64,000 bases of DNA from Batrachochytrium dendrobatidis JAM81 (Eukaryota; Chytridiomycota; Chytridiomycetes; Rhizophydiales), in NCBI RefSeq assembly GCF_000203795.2, contig NW_006281107.1:754965-818964 (forward strand), in the 5' to 3' direction. Position numbers and translations under genes: made by a program. This document shows, piece by piece, positions 50,901 to 61,032 of this stretch. Numbering within the stretch: the stretch's first letter is position 1; every line of letters starts with the position of its first letter. The notes beneath the pieces are model-generated. The model did not search any database and was not told the DNA's origin. It saw nothing but the letters and a program-made list of their open reading frames with translations.

Positions 50901-52090
50901 TGATCATATTGATGGTTATCTAGAGAATCAGCATTATTGTAGTTGTTTGGAGGATAATCGCGAGAATGTTCGTTGTAGCCATTGCCTTCATTTCTGTTTT
51001 GACCATAGCCAGCATACGAAGATCCACCTCTGCCACCACCTCGACCACCTAAACAGTAAATATTAGAAACGATAAATGACCAAGCAAAGTGGATACAAGG
51101 GTCATGGGAAACCAGCTAATGGACTGAATGAATCTATACAAGATATGGATAGTATTACAATCATATTCACGTCAAATGGAATACTAAATATGAATGTACA
51201 GTAAACAGTCAGTCTCATCAAATGACGGAGATTGAATTGCTAAACATTGTTTTTACTCTTTACTTGACTGGTCTTTATACTCATTTTTGTATAAAACTGA
51301 ACGAATCTTTACATTGCGTGATTGGCATGTTAATTGCATTCCCAAAATTGTTCTTTTCAGCTAAGCTATAAGCTGATCTATGAGATTAGAATACAACAGA
51401 ATTTGATTGACAACAGTGAATCCAATATTTGGATTGCAACGAATGAATACGATGATCGTACAATGCATGGCTATGCCAAAAGGGAAGAAAGGGCATGTTC
51501 AGGATTATGGCTTAATTGTGAGCATCATATTATGGACGTTGTGTTTGAAAGAATTGGGCATGTTTAATTCAATCAATCTGCAGTAGAAAAAACAGAGTAT
51601 TTAACCATTCTATTTCAAGATAGTACTGCAAGATAGAGCTCCACTTGACGTGAATAAGCCGCAAAACTAGCCATCACAACACATTCCAATTCACAAGTGT
51701 ATGAATCTTGAAAACTAACAAGAAGGTTATAGCTCATACGGCAATGACATTTCAAATGATCAGCAGCTACAATTCTCTAAACTACACCTAGCATCTCATC
51801 AATGTACACTATCATCCAATGCCAAGCAGATCCAAACTGCAATGCAATTGTAGCTATACAACTAAAGAGAAAGAGCAGATGATGCTCAATGGTAGACAAG
51901 TGTTGCACATGGGTCTTGACAATAAAAATAAAGTACGGCTGGTTTCCCATAGCCATTCATGCTTGATGGAGAATACCAACGACTTACGGTAATAAGGAGC
52001 ACCTCTACGAGAGTAGTCACTACCTCCATGGTCTCTTCCACGACCACCACCTCGATTCCCTCCACGGCCATATCTCTCAGGTCCAACCAT
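47961..52090 (-). CDS. Mei2-like RNA-binding protein (two N-terminal RRMs, RGG regions)
   Basis: Exons (minus strand): 51988-52090, 50600-51048, 49943-50008, 49640-49711, 49413-49525, 49155-49280, 48812-49071, 48349-48716, 47961-48263; 619 aa. An RGG-rich start precedes a Gln/Tyr-rich segment. RRM1 is TLFVRNVSFDATESDIRRVF...RRGIVFVTYYDLRAAERARVAL, and RRM2 is GTVKLHLRDS...ELLARFGDIKKVRED...PLVEFWDMRSADSAL. This RRM1-linker-RRM2 layout (VHYSLPKAEE linker) matches Mei2-like proteins. An RGG/Tyr region and a Gln-rich tail follow; the Mei2 C-terminal RRM3 is not seen. Intron 1 (939 nt) contains a MITE, and the gene is flanked by two more. Mei2 relatives regulate meiosis and growth; the function here is unproven. 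Confidence 0.85.
51157..51662. mobile_element. MITE family 1, full-length copy (~506 bp) in an intron
   Basis: Left end CAATCATATTCACGTCAAATG after TA; right end ACTTGACGTGAATAAGCCG, where the expected TA is lost. Its first ~220 bp are almost identical, in inverted orientation, to 55531-55752. It lies in intron 1 of the Mei2-like gene. Confidence 0.8.
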
Positions 52091-52222
52091 AATGTATACT
52101 CAAGTCAATATATGCAGTGTTTGCTCAATAGCCGACTCAAAAAGACTTGTACAGTTCTACCGCTAACGAGTTGACTCGGATAAGAAAAAGTTTGAATTTA
52201 CTGGATGATTCCCACTAAACTA

Positions 52223-52691
52223 CAATTATTTATAAAATGAAACACTGAATCAAGGTATCAAAATATATGATAAACAGTCCGTTTCAAGAACGAGTGCCAG
52301 TTTACTGGTCATTGTTTTTACTCATTTTTATGTAAAGCTAAATGAATGTTCACATTGCAATCAATCCCACATCCTTGGTACTTGCTCATTCTTTAACTCT
52401 CATACAAATATTATGTGATTGCTATTTGAATCCAAGCGTGAACATGAGATTCAAATACAACACAAAGTTGGATTGAGGTCAGTTGAGCTCTATCTGAATT
52501 AAAATGAATCTGACAATGTACAATGCATGACTACTAAAAGAGGAAAAATAATTATTGCATGATGGTTGTTGTATCTGGAAAAATTAAAAATGACGATTGA
52601 ATAAGCAGTCAATTTGTAGTAGAAAGACGACTATTTAACCATTCCAAAGCAAAGTCGGATACAAGCGTTTCGTTCTACGTGAATACAGTTG
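52223..52691. mobile_element. MITE family 1, full-length copy (~469 bp)
   Basis: Left end CAATTATTTATAAAATGAAAC after TA; right end TCTACGTGAATACAGTTG before TA. The interior matches 47388-47934 in inverted orientation (ATGTGATTGCTATTTGAATC and neighbours). It fills most of the 625-bp gap between the divergent Mei2-like and USP-like genes and ends 24 bp before the latter's ATG. Confidence 0.8.
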
Positions 52692-52715
52692 TAATTCTTC
52701 AAACAGCAGCCAATC

Positions 52716-55394
52716 ATGGATTTAAGACTCATGACTTTGGTGGATATGGGACTGACATTAACAGAAGCCGTAGCATCGCTTAATCAGGCAAATGGTGTGA
52801 TTGAACGAGCTGTTGAGCTACACTTTTCTGGAAATGTCAGACCCAGTCCACTCAAACTCAAACCCATTGATTCCAAATCCACCACTAAGCAGGCAGAACA
52901 GTCCCAGAGAGTATGTTTCATTACCAAAGCTTATAAATCAAATAGAATTCATCAACTCATTACTGGATTGGTTTGATTCATGGTTCAATTGTCTAGGTCG
53001 CTTATCAATCAAAATGGCTAGGATTTGGATCGAATATATGTATGTTGGATTTTCAGGATTACTTTACAGTTTTGATTCTGAAATACAGTCCATGAATCTG
53101 ATATTGGTCATACAATCATCTGCCCAAAACAGCATCCCCATCTGCCCATATATTAGAAAGCATTACCGAACAAGATGTCGCAAAAGCAAGAGATTTTCAG
53201 ATGCAAGTACAATCTAGAGCCAACACTGCATACAGTATTCCTATTGAAACAATCTTGAATTCATACTAGATTCACGTCGATTTGATTTGAAAGTACATTG
53301 TAATGCTTCAGTATTGACTATTGCGTCTGTTAAATAGGGCCAAGGAAACCTTTTATACAAATCCATCCATCTCGCAGAAGCTATTCCAGGAAAATAGTAT
53401 GATCGTACCACCCATCCCTCAAAACCCACATGAGCGAATTCGGATTGCATCAATGTAATGTTTGATTAAAATTATTTTTATACGCACTGGTGCTGATTTA
53501 TTGTCCTCGATGATGATTTAAAAAGGCCGGTTGGTTTACATGGATTGGTTGGCATGTCTCCATTGAGATGTATCACACAAGCCTTGTATCATTTTCCACC
53601 AGTAAGACAAGTTATTTTTGAAGCCGGTTTATTTGACTCGTGGGGTGCAGTATCTGATCAATACGATCCAGCTCTTGATAAAACGTCTGCGTGTAGCTGT
53701 AAGTGGTTTAATATTTGAATGCATTGCATTTGGAAATATGGATCGGATTGTATAGGATTCAATGTAAATGTATTAAATTCTATATTTTGGCGTTTGTTAT
53801 GAATTCAACAATATTGGTAGTACTGATGGAAGTGGAAAAGCTATTCTCTGGGTTGGCGCTATCCAAGCGATCATTCAAAAGCTCTCTATGTGTTGAAAAG
53901 GCATTCATTGCATATCGTCGTCTTATGAATCTAGAACTTTCCAAGGATATCTCGGGTATATTGAGATTAAATTGCTTAATGACATGTTTGATTTTTGTCA
54001 ATTTTTAACTGTTTCTGCTTATGATGCTGTTGCATATAATACGGTACTGTATCTATGATCAAAGACACATGGGCATACTTTTTACATGCATTGGGGGCCG
54101 AAGTACATTCACTTCGACGCATGACCCATATCCAAGTGCATCAAGACGAACCTACTCAAACAGGAGAGAGTCTTACTCCATGCATTAATGTTCACCCTGA
54201 GCTGGATCTCTACACATCGTAAGTTTCACACAACGCACTGTTTTTGACTAAATTGGTTTTTACCATTGAATTTACAATCCTTGCATTGCACTATAGACTA
54301 GACAAGGTACTGGGACTATCTCCCAATCCGAGTGTGGTGCGTGCGTATATATTTTCTCGTGATGAAATGATCAACTCTGGACGGATTATGTCACTCAATT
54401 TCCGCTCTCCAGCTGAAAATCAGTCAGAGTGTGTCACTGCACACACAAGGCTATTTATTGATAGATATCTTGGTCGAAATTTTGATTTTGTATCTGGATT
54501 AGTGCGTCAGCGTGTTTCTTATGCTTTGGAATTGGAATCGTGTCGTCATCAACTGGACAAGTACAGTCAGAACGAGCTTGACATTATCAAGGTACTTTAA
54601 CTATTATACTTTTAGCACCAATATATTGGATGCTAATATATGAAATGAGGTAATTAGATAACAGTCGAGTTTTTAAAAAGTCAATCTGATTTGGGATCTG
54701 AAGAGCTGATTGCCAATATGGAGGGGATACATGAATCCATACTTCAAACAGTTTTAAAGTTGCAATCCAAAATCAAAGTTCTTGAAAATAATATTGCCAA
54801 TGTATTTAATATTCCCGAACTTCAACGAGTGCCATTCGAGTGAGTGTTTTTGTTCTGATTTAATTCATCTGATATAAAAGGTTGCTGACTACAATGTTTA
54901 TACTTTGCTATACAGCATTTATGCAATTTTTGTGTTGGATAACTCCAAGACAGTCGTGTATATTCGAAGATTTTTAACCAAAACATGCTTGGAGACCAAC
55001 CCAGATTCATGCAATACCACATGGACTCGATTTGCTGATGCTGATACAACCTTGGTTTCAAATGAGCATATTCATACACTGAAGAACATTACTGCAATTT
55101 GGTACACCTATGGAGTGGCTTATACGGACGACATTAATGAAACGAGTTCAGTAGTACCAGAATCACTCAAGGTGAGTTTATTTTAAAAAAACCATATTTA
55201 CAATTGCAACTCACTATTTATATGGTGCTGTTCAATAGTCTTTTGTACAGATTGACAATAATGCATTTGATGTCGAACTACAAGAATGGACTCGATCACA
55301 TGAAACATCATTTGTTAGTTTAAACCCAACAATTCGAACAGGGCGTGAGTCTAACCCTAAATTGGCAGACATATCTACATTAATGGATGAATGA
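52716..55394 (+). CDS. USP25/28-type ubiquitin-protease homologue, catalytic Cys replaced
   Basis: Exon 1 (52716-52910) encodes a UBA-like domain (LVDMGLTLTEAVASLNQANG). Exons 53338-53454 and 53526-53698 carry the start of the USP fold, SMPVGLHGLVGMSPLRCITQ. This aligns without gaps to USP25/28 PVGLKNVGNTCWFSAVIQ, and the catalytic Cys position is Ser. Later exons (53821 on, ~54050-54220, 54298-54594, ~54660-54840, ~54915-55170, 55240-55394) encode palm/fingers-like helices. The terminal YAIFVLDNS...VVYIRRFL segment lacks the usual GHYW histidine motif. A non-catalytic ubiquitin-binding role is inferred. Exons between 52911 and 53337 and around 54000 are not resolved; an exon near 53140-53240 is likely. 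Confidence 0.65.
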
Positions 55395-55530
55395 GAATGT
55401 AAAACACATGCTTTTGTTGTTGATACACGATGGATCATACAATAATAGGGTTGTGTATTTTTGAAAATTCAAGCCTCCAAATGTATAGAAATTGAATTTA
55501 TAAAATATTTTTATTTGGTCAAACCATAAA

Positions 55531-55752
55531 TCTCATAGATCAGCTTACAGCTTAGCTGAAAAGAACAATTTTGGGAATGCAATTAACATGCCAATCACGC
55601 AATGTAAAGATTCGTCCAGTTTTATACAAAAATGAGTATAAAGACCAGTCAAGTAAAGAGTAAAAACAATGTTTAGCAATTCAATCTCCGTCATTTGATG
55701 AGACTGTTTACTGTACATTCATATTTAGCATTCCATTTGACGCGAACATAAA
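55531..55752. mobile_element. MITE family 1, truncated copy, near-identical to part of 51157-51662
   Basis: The minus strand from 55752 to 55531 matches 51175-51397 with only a few differences (for example AAACTGGACG versus AAACTGAACG), ending at AGATCAGCTTACAGCTTAGC. The terminal repeat is present as TTTGACGCGAAC at 55736-55747. It lies between the USP-like stop and the next ATG (47 bp away). Confidence 0.75.
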
Positions 55753-55798
55753 TATTATTTGAATATCAAGTTTTGGGTTGTTCAAACAAAAATATCAA

Positions 55799-56613
55799 AT
55801 GGACAAGATTGACCAGCACCAGCAGACCTCGCAGCATGAACAGGAAGATATAACCAAGAAGACCACACCACCCATGAGTACTTTTGAAGATCCTTCTGGC
55901 CATCCTCTTCCAAAGAAATCAATCAACCCGCTACTGGGCAAATTCCAAAAGCCAAAGTAAGTCAACTGTCCTTCATTACTGGACATGGCTTGTTATATTG
56001 TCCAAGCCTCTAGTTTGAAACTGGATATACTGGCTTTTCATGTGATATAGTTTACCAATGGACTTGCGGTTTCTTATTGAGTTGGTTTTTGAATGTATTA
56101 TCATCAACGTCTGACAAATAACGAATTCAATAGTTCATGATACAATTGGATTTTATTCTTCATGCCAATAACCTCAATTTCATTCCCTATCTGATGATGT
56201 ATACCTTATAAAGCCTTATAAGCCATTTCAGTTGTATGCATGCATCTCACTAGGGTTGCATTTGCACAAATGACCCAAAGTATTCTCTTTATTGTCCGAA
56301 CTTGAATTCCTCTGCTTTGGCATTTGAATTGCATTTAATCGTTATGTTGAATCTTGAAATCATAGCAGTGGTTCCAATACATTCAAGAGCCCAACAGATA
56401 ATATCATGTCTCCAGCTACACAAAAGGTTGAAGCAAAGCGTCATCGACTTCTTAGCTCGTAAGTCATCGATTAAGATCGTGCTTGAACATCACATAGTGC
56501 AGTATGATCATGTGTTGATAGTATATCATTTGTCATATAATAGGATTAAACCAAAATCGCTTAGTGGTCGCTTTGCTGAAGCTGCTGAACCTGTAAATGG
56601 AAAAGAAATTTGA
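55799..56613 (+). CDS. Small hypothetical protein, 3 exons, 106 aa
   Basis: Exons 55799-55956, 56366-56458, 56544-56613; phases agree and all splice signals are good. The product is hydrophilic and basic with Gln/His/Glu at the start, then FEDPSGHPLPKKSINPLLGK and a short SLSGRFAEAAEP end. No domain or family is recognised. The 5' end abuts a truncated MITE. Splice consistency is the main support. Confidence 0.55.
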
Positions 56614-57092
56614 TGGAGTTCCTCAACGTTGAAAAGCTTATTTCTCTTAACTCATAGCAGTCTATGCTATTTTGTTCGGGTTTGTCTATATCTGGTCTGA
56701 TGTTTTGTTGCATCAACTTGTGCCTACTCGAATCTTTAACTTTCTATGCCAGATTGACCAATGGCTATTCCATCCACCTTTTTGTTCAACCTCTTTCCAT
56801 TGATTTGCTTGAATAAATGACACTTGTGTAAGGAAAGTGGGTTCAAAGCAACCTTGTGCATCTTTATCTTTTAATATTGTCACAATGCATGTAGCTTATA
56901 AAAGTAATGACATGCTTGATCAGAGCATCAAGTAACTCATCCAACAGATTGTTCTAGTTTGTAGCTCAACTCTCAATAGTGTTCATTTTGATAGCAAGAT
57001 TTCACATTAGGTTTCTAGATTATTTATCAAAAGTTTGTAATGAGATCATCTAATTGCATAATGGTTGAGTTGTGAATTGAAACAAGTGCAAC
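56614..57092. other. Intergenic, between convergent genes
   Basis: About 480 bp between the small unknown gene and the carrier gene, tail to tail. No repeat copy, RNA gene or ORF of note. Confidence 0.5.
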
Positions 57093-58918
57093 TTACTTGC
57101 GGATGTAGCCAGATACAAAGTCAAAAACCACCAACAAAATACCACCACCAGGACCAAGACGCAGCACCTTGGGCATGAATCCCTTGTACAGAGCACCAAC
57201 ACCTTCCTCTTTAGCAATCGTGGCAATGGCAGGCAATGTCCAGTTGTACTTGAGCGGTGTTGTCATTTGGATTTGAATACGAGTCTTTGCAACATCAAAA
57301 GGAGTCTAAAAACGCAATTATTAGTAGATTGTTTTGTACAAGGCAGTATGAAGTCAATTCCTTTAATGGTTACCCACGTTGATCATGGTTCCGACCGTAC
57401 CACCGAATGCACCAGCAATAAAGTTGTTGAGTAGAATGCCTTCTTTGGACTCGGCCTTTGGTAGATTTGATCGAATTAAGCTAAAAGAAATTTCAAGGTT
57501 TTGAAAATCAGAATACTTGAATTTAAAATCTCATTCTATGCACTACATTCAATACATGAACTTACGTAATGACACCAAAGTAACCGCCATTCCAAGTACC
57601 ATGACGCCACATGGATGCTTCAAGACCACGACCAAAAGTAAGAGCTCCTTCTTCTTTTAAGATCTTGGAAACCACATCGGCACTGCTCTTGTACTTTCCT
57701 GCCTGTATAATGGCTTGTTTAACAACCCCATTGACTCAATGTGTTTTCCAAGCATATCAATACATCTAGTCAACACAACTTACATTGCCTTTGTCCTGCA
57801 TACTATAGCACCATATTGATATTTTACAAAAATTAGTTTGTCACATCACGGTTTAAACTAATATTATAAATCCTACCGAATCTTGATCAGCTCAGGAGTT
57901 GTTACAATGAATGCTTCCGTAATACCAGCAGAGACACCAGTCAGCACAGAAAGTCCTTGAGACTCTTTACAGCCAAAATGATGCATAAATAGTTGGCGAT
58001 AACCATCATTGGCTCCAAACTTGATAGCACGTTTGGGAGCTTCGACCATAATTGGTGGAAGAATACCACGATATAGTGCACCCGCTCTGTATGTGCGATC
58101 CATGCATGTCATGAAAAGAATAAGCCATTTGAACAAGTTACATTTCAAATCCAAGAATGAGTTTACCCTTCATTCTTGATGATTTTTTTGAAACAGTCGG
58201 CAATTGACTTGTACTCGGAGTTTCCTACTTGGATCTGGAATCTAGTCTTGACGACTGAGTGTTTAACGCATAGATAAAAGTAGATCTTGTTAATGGATTA
58301 TTCACATAATCATCAAATCAAATTGATCCTAAACTGAATCACCCAAATGCATATACGGTATTCTGCATAAATAGGCAATCTGACAATCACATCATGCTTA
58401 CCATCAAGAGGATACATTGTGATGATCTCTGTCACACCGGCAATAGCGCCTACATGCACCAATGGGGTCAAATTACAAAAAGGCGTTAGTAATAGTAAAC
58501 GAGCTGATTGAAATTATTGGTAACAAGTTGCTAATAAGATGATTGACAAAATCTAGAATGCATTACAACAAATAAGCCTTTGCTCAATCCCTGCAGTTCT
58601 AGATGGAAAAATACAACAGCCATCATGTTTGAATTGGCAGTTTCTACCAACCCAGTCGAGTGTATCAAACGTAGTAACACATCAACAAGTAACATGACAT
58701 TAGTTTTTAAGTGATTTACCTGCAAGCAAGCTATAGTGCATGGGCAAAGGAACCTCTTTACCAGGTGCTATAATATCAAATTGATACCAACATAGATCAA
58801 CGTGGTTAAATTGGGTCAATTCGCATAATTACCAATTGATACTCATGGCTAGTTCAAGTCGCTTATAATATATAACATGAATCAATGGTTGTTTCTTACC
58901 AATCTTTGTGGATGCCAT
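57093..58918 (-). CDS. Mitochondrial 2-oxodicarboxylate carrier (SLC25A21/ODC type)
   Basis: Nine exons, from ATG at 58918 (MASTKI) to the stop at 57093. Exon 6 is only 19 nt (57784-57802). Three carrier repeats show the signature: YPLDVVKTRFQ, TTPELIKIRMQ and NTPFDVAKTRIQ. Family-specific stretches are YRGILPPIMVEAPKRAIKF, GVSAGITEAFIVTTPE, RHGTWNGGYFGV and YKGFMPKVLRLGPGGGILL, which match ODC rather than other carriers. It exchanges 2-oxoadipate and 2-oxoglutarate across the inner mitochondrial membrane, supporting lysine and tryptophan metabolism. There is no cleavable presequence, as usual. Substrate preference is inferred. Confidence 0.9.
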
Positions 58919-59308
58919 TTGGTTGATAATATGTTTTTGCAGTCAAACTGCGCATTCAAATATTTTCCATTGTTGGTTTTCACCCGGAAATTTGTCAGCA
59001 AAAGCCAACTGATGCTCAACGAATATATTTAAATCCGCATTAGAATGTATTTAAATCCGCATTATGAATGTGTTTAAATCCGCATTATGAATGCAGTCTA
59101 TAGACAAGACTCGAGTGGTCGAGTCCGTAATACAACAATATTGAAATGTTTAAATCTGATCAGTGCATTCGAATATACAATAAAATTATTACATCAAGAC
59201 TCTGCAGTCAGTGTCAGCACACATTGCTTATAAAATACCATTCGAGTCCACCTACAATTAGATATCCAATATTAGATGTATATTTTCCGACTTTTGAAAC
59301 CCATAATA
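58919..59308. other. Intergenic; carrier promoter with tandem repeat
   Basis: About 390 bp upstream of the carrier gene. It includes the tandem repeat at 59028-59096 and AT-rich sequence up to a MITE. No ORF. Confidence 0.5.
59028..59096 (+). repeat. Short tandem repeat, about 3 units
   Basis: TTTAAATCCGCATTA(T)GAATG is repeated three times in tandem with unit lengths of ~21-23 bp and small differences. It is located ~110-180 bp upstream of the carrier start codon. Confidence 0.8.
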
Positions 59309-59680
59309 CAACCATATTCACGTAAAATAAAGCACTAAACAAGTCTCGGTATAATAAACAGTCATGTTTGATTGATGCTTATCCTACTCGGATTGTTTTT
59401 TAAATTCTTTAGTTTACTGGTCTTGACTCTTGTACAAAAATACAGAACGAATGCTCATCAGTCAATCCCACATTCTTGACACCTCTTTTTTTCCAAAACG
59501 AGTAGTATGACATGCAGAGTTGCAATGCTGAGATGGTTCAACTAGAGCGCGAATAAGTCGCAGGTTTAAAACACAAACGTTTCTATAAAGAAACCAATTC
59601 TCAAATATTTAATGTTTATTTTGGAATAAAACAGTCATTGCAAGACACAGAAAAGTGTTTCATTTTACGTGAATACATTG
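59309..59680. mobile_element. MITE family 1, complete copy (372 bp)
   Basis: Left end CAACCATATTCACGTAAAA after TA; right end TTTTACGTGAATACATTG before TA. The interior shares GTATAATAAACAGTC and TTTACTGGTC with other copies. It ends 56 bp before the ATG of the next gene. Confidence 0.8.
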
Positions 59681-59736
59681 TAAATCCATACCATCGACAT
59701 CTGTTCAATCCATCCTAAACCCACCACTATAAAGCA

Positions 59737-60493
59737 ATGGTAACCATTGGGGTCAGTGTCATGTCCATAGAAGGCGGCGTGACAAAGGATGTTGGTCAGT
59801 ATATTCAAATAGGACCCTGGACAAGAGCAAGAGATGTCATTCAGATTGCACTAGAGAAGATTCTTGGTTCTGGAGAGATGACTTCTCAATATGCACTCTA
59901 CGAATCAGAGTTCTTTCGACCAGTTGCTGAACCAACATCTCAAACACATGCTCTTGGTCGTCGACGGTCTCAGGATGTTGTACAACGTATGTATACGATA
60001 GTGTCGAGTCTCGGAGTAGAAACCTTGCAATCTAAACTTGATGACCGTTTGATCCACTGTTATAACTTGGCCTAATCTTAATCTTGCTTGTTCTAGGCAG
60101 AATTATCCGAGCGTTAGAGCCTGATGAAATCCCACTAGTTGTTCTTGCTGGCTGGCAACTCTCCCCGCCCATGGCAGCAACTTACTCATTCTTTATCAAA
60201 CCAATTGATCAAGGTGCTACCACATTTGGAACTTTACGGGATGTATGTAAAAGTTTATATTATTATTATAGCTTGCTCCTCTTATAGAGACAACTTTGGC
60301 TTGTATCTAATTGGATTTCATCCTATAATATATCTAGGAACAATGTCGCTCGCTTCCCATGGATAGATTGCGCAAACGATTAGCAACCATTGCACAGGAT
60401 GAGGTGTTTGCTGAAGAAGATTTGTGGGCTCGTCATGCTGCATTGAAGGATGCAATATCTATTCGTATACAACAGTTTCAAACAAAGCAATAA
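59737..60493 (+). CDS. Hypothetical protein, 3 exons, 183 aa
   Basis: Exons 59737-59986, 60097-60242, 60338-60493; phases consistent. The N-terminal ~130 residues look like one folded domain (TRARDVIQIALEKIL, IIRALEPDEIPLVVLAGWQL, YSFFIKP). The pattern faintly resembles ubiquitin-like or Ras-association domains, which I cannot confirm. The C-terminus is a charged helix (MDRLRKRLATIAQDEVFAEE). The gene sits between two MITEs, 56 bp from its start and 23 bp after its stop. Confidence 0.6.
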
Positions 60494-60516
60494 TCATGAC
60501 TGAGCACTTGGCGCTA

Positions 60517-60760
60517 CAGCCGTATTCACATAAATGGGTCAATAAATAAAGGTGCCAAAATACATAATAAACCGCCAGTCTTGTGAAAAGTGTTAATCTT
60601 CAAATTGACTGTCAGCATTGTGTCCTAAACCTGTCAAGCTCACTGATTTCTGCTCATTTTTATAAAACAATTGAACAAATGTTTACTTCTAGTTCATTGT
60701 ATATTTTGGAACAATGACCAAGATAAATGACAAGTGTTTTATTTTACATGAATACGGCGG
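60517..60760. mobile_element. MITE family 1, complete copy (244 bp)
   Basis: Left end CAGCCGTATTCACATAAA after TA; right end TTTTACATGAATACGGCGG before TA. The interior stretch GGTGCCAAAATACATAATAA is identical to that in the 17352 copy. It starts 23 bp after the stop codon of the gene at 59737. Confidence 0.8.
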
Positions 60761-61032
60761 TAATAGTAGTACACGTTTAATCATATCATCTTTAAACGAG
60801 ACACCTGGCTTTAATTCATTCCATCAGTCATATGCAGTATACTCATCAAGAATAAAATTTTGGCATAAATGTGTATTCATTTGTAATTATAAATGCAACT
60901 TTAGCAGATTACACACTGATGAAGCTGGTCAGTAAGTTTCACGTGCCGACTGCTACAGATCCCAACCAGTTTTCTGATTGGCCTTTTCTTTATGATCTAA
61001 TTGATTTCTCTTTTTGGCATCTAACAGAGTAT

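Noticed and set aside
51334..51567. 77-codon ORF inside the MITE copy at 51157, considered as a transposase fragment
   Set aside because: The frame is not conserved in the other copies (47388, 52223, 62820), which differ by indels, so it is unlikely to encode protein.
59028..59096. CRISPR-like array
   Set aside because: Units are contiguous without spacers and the genome is eukaryotic; it is a simple tandem repeat.
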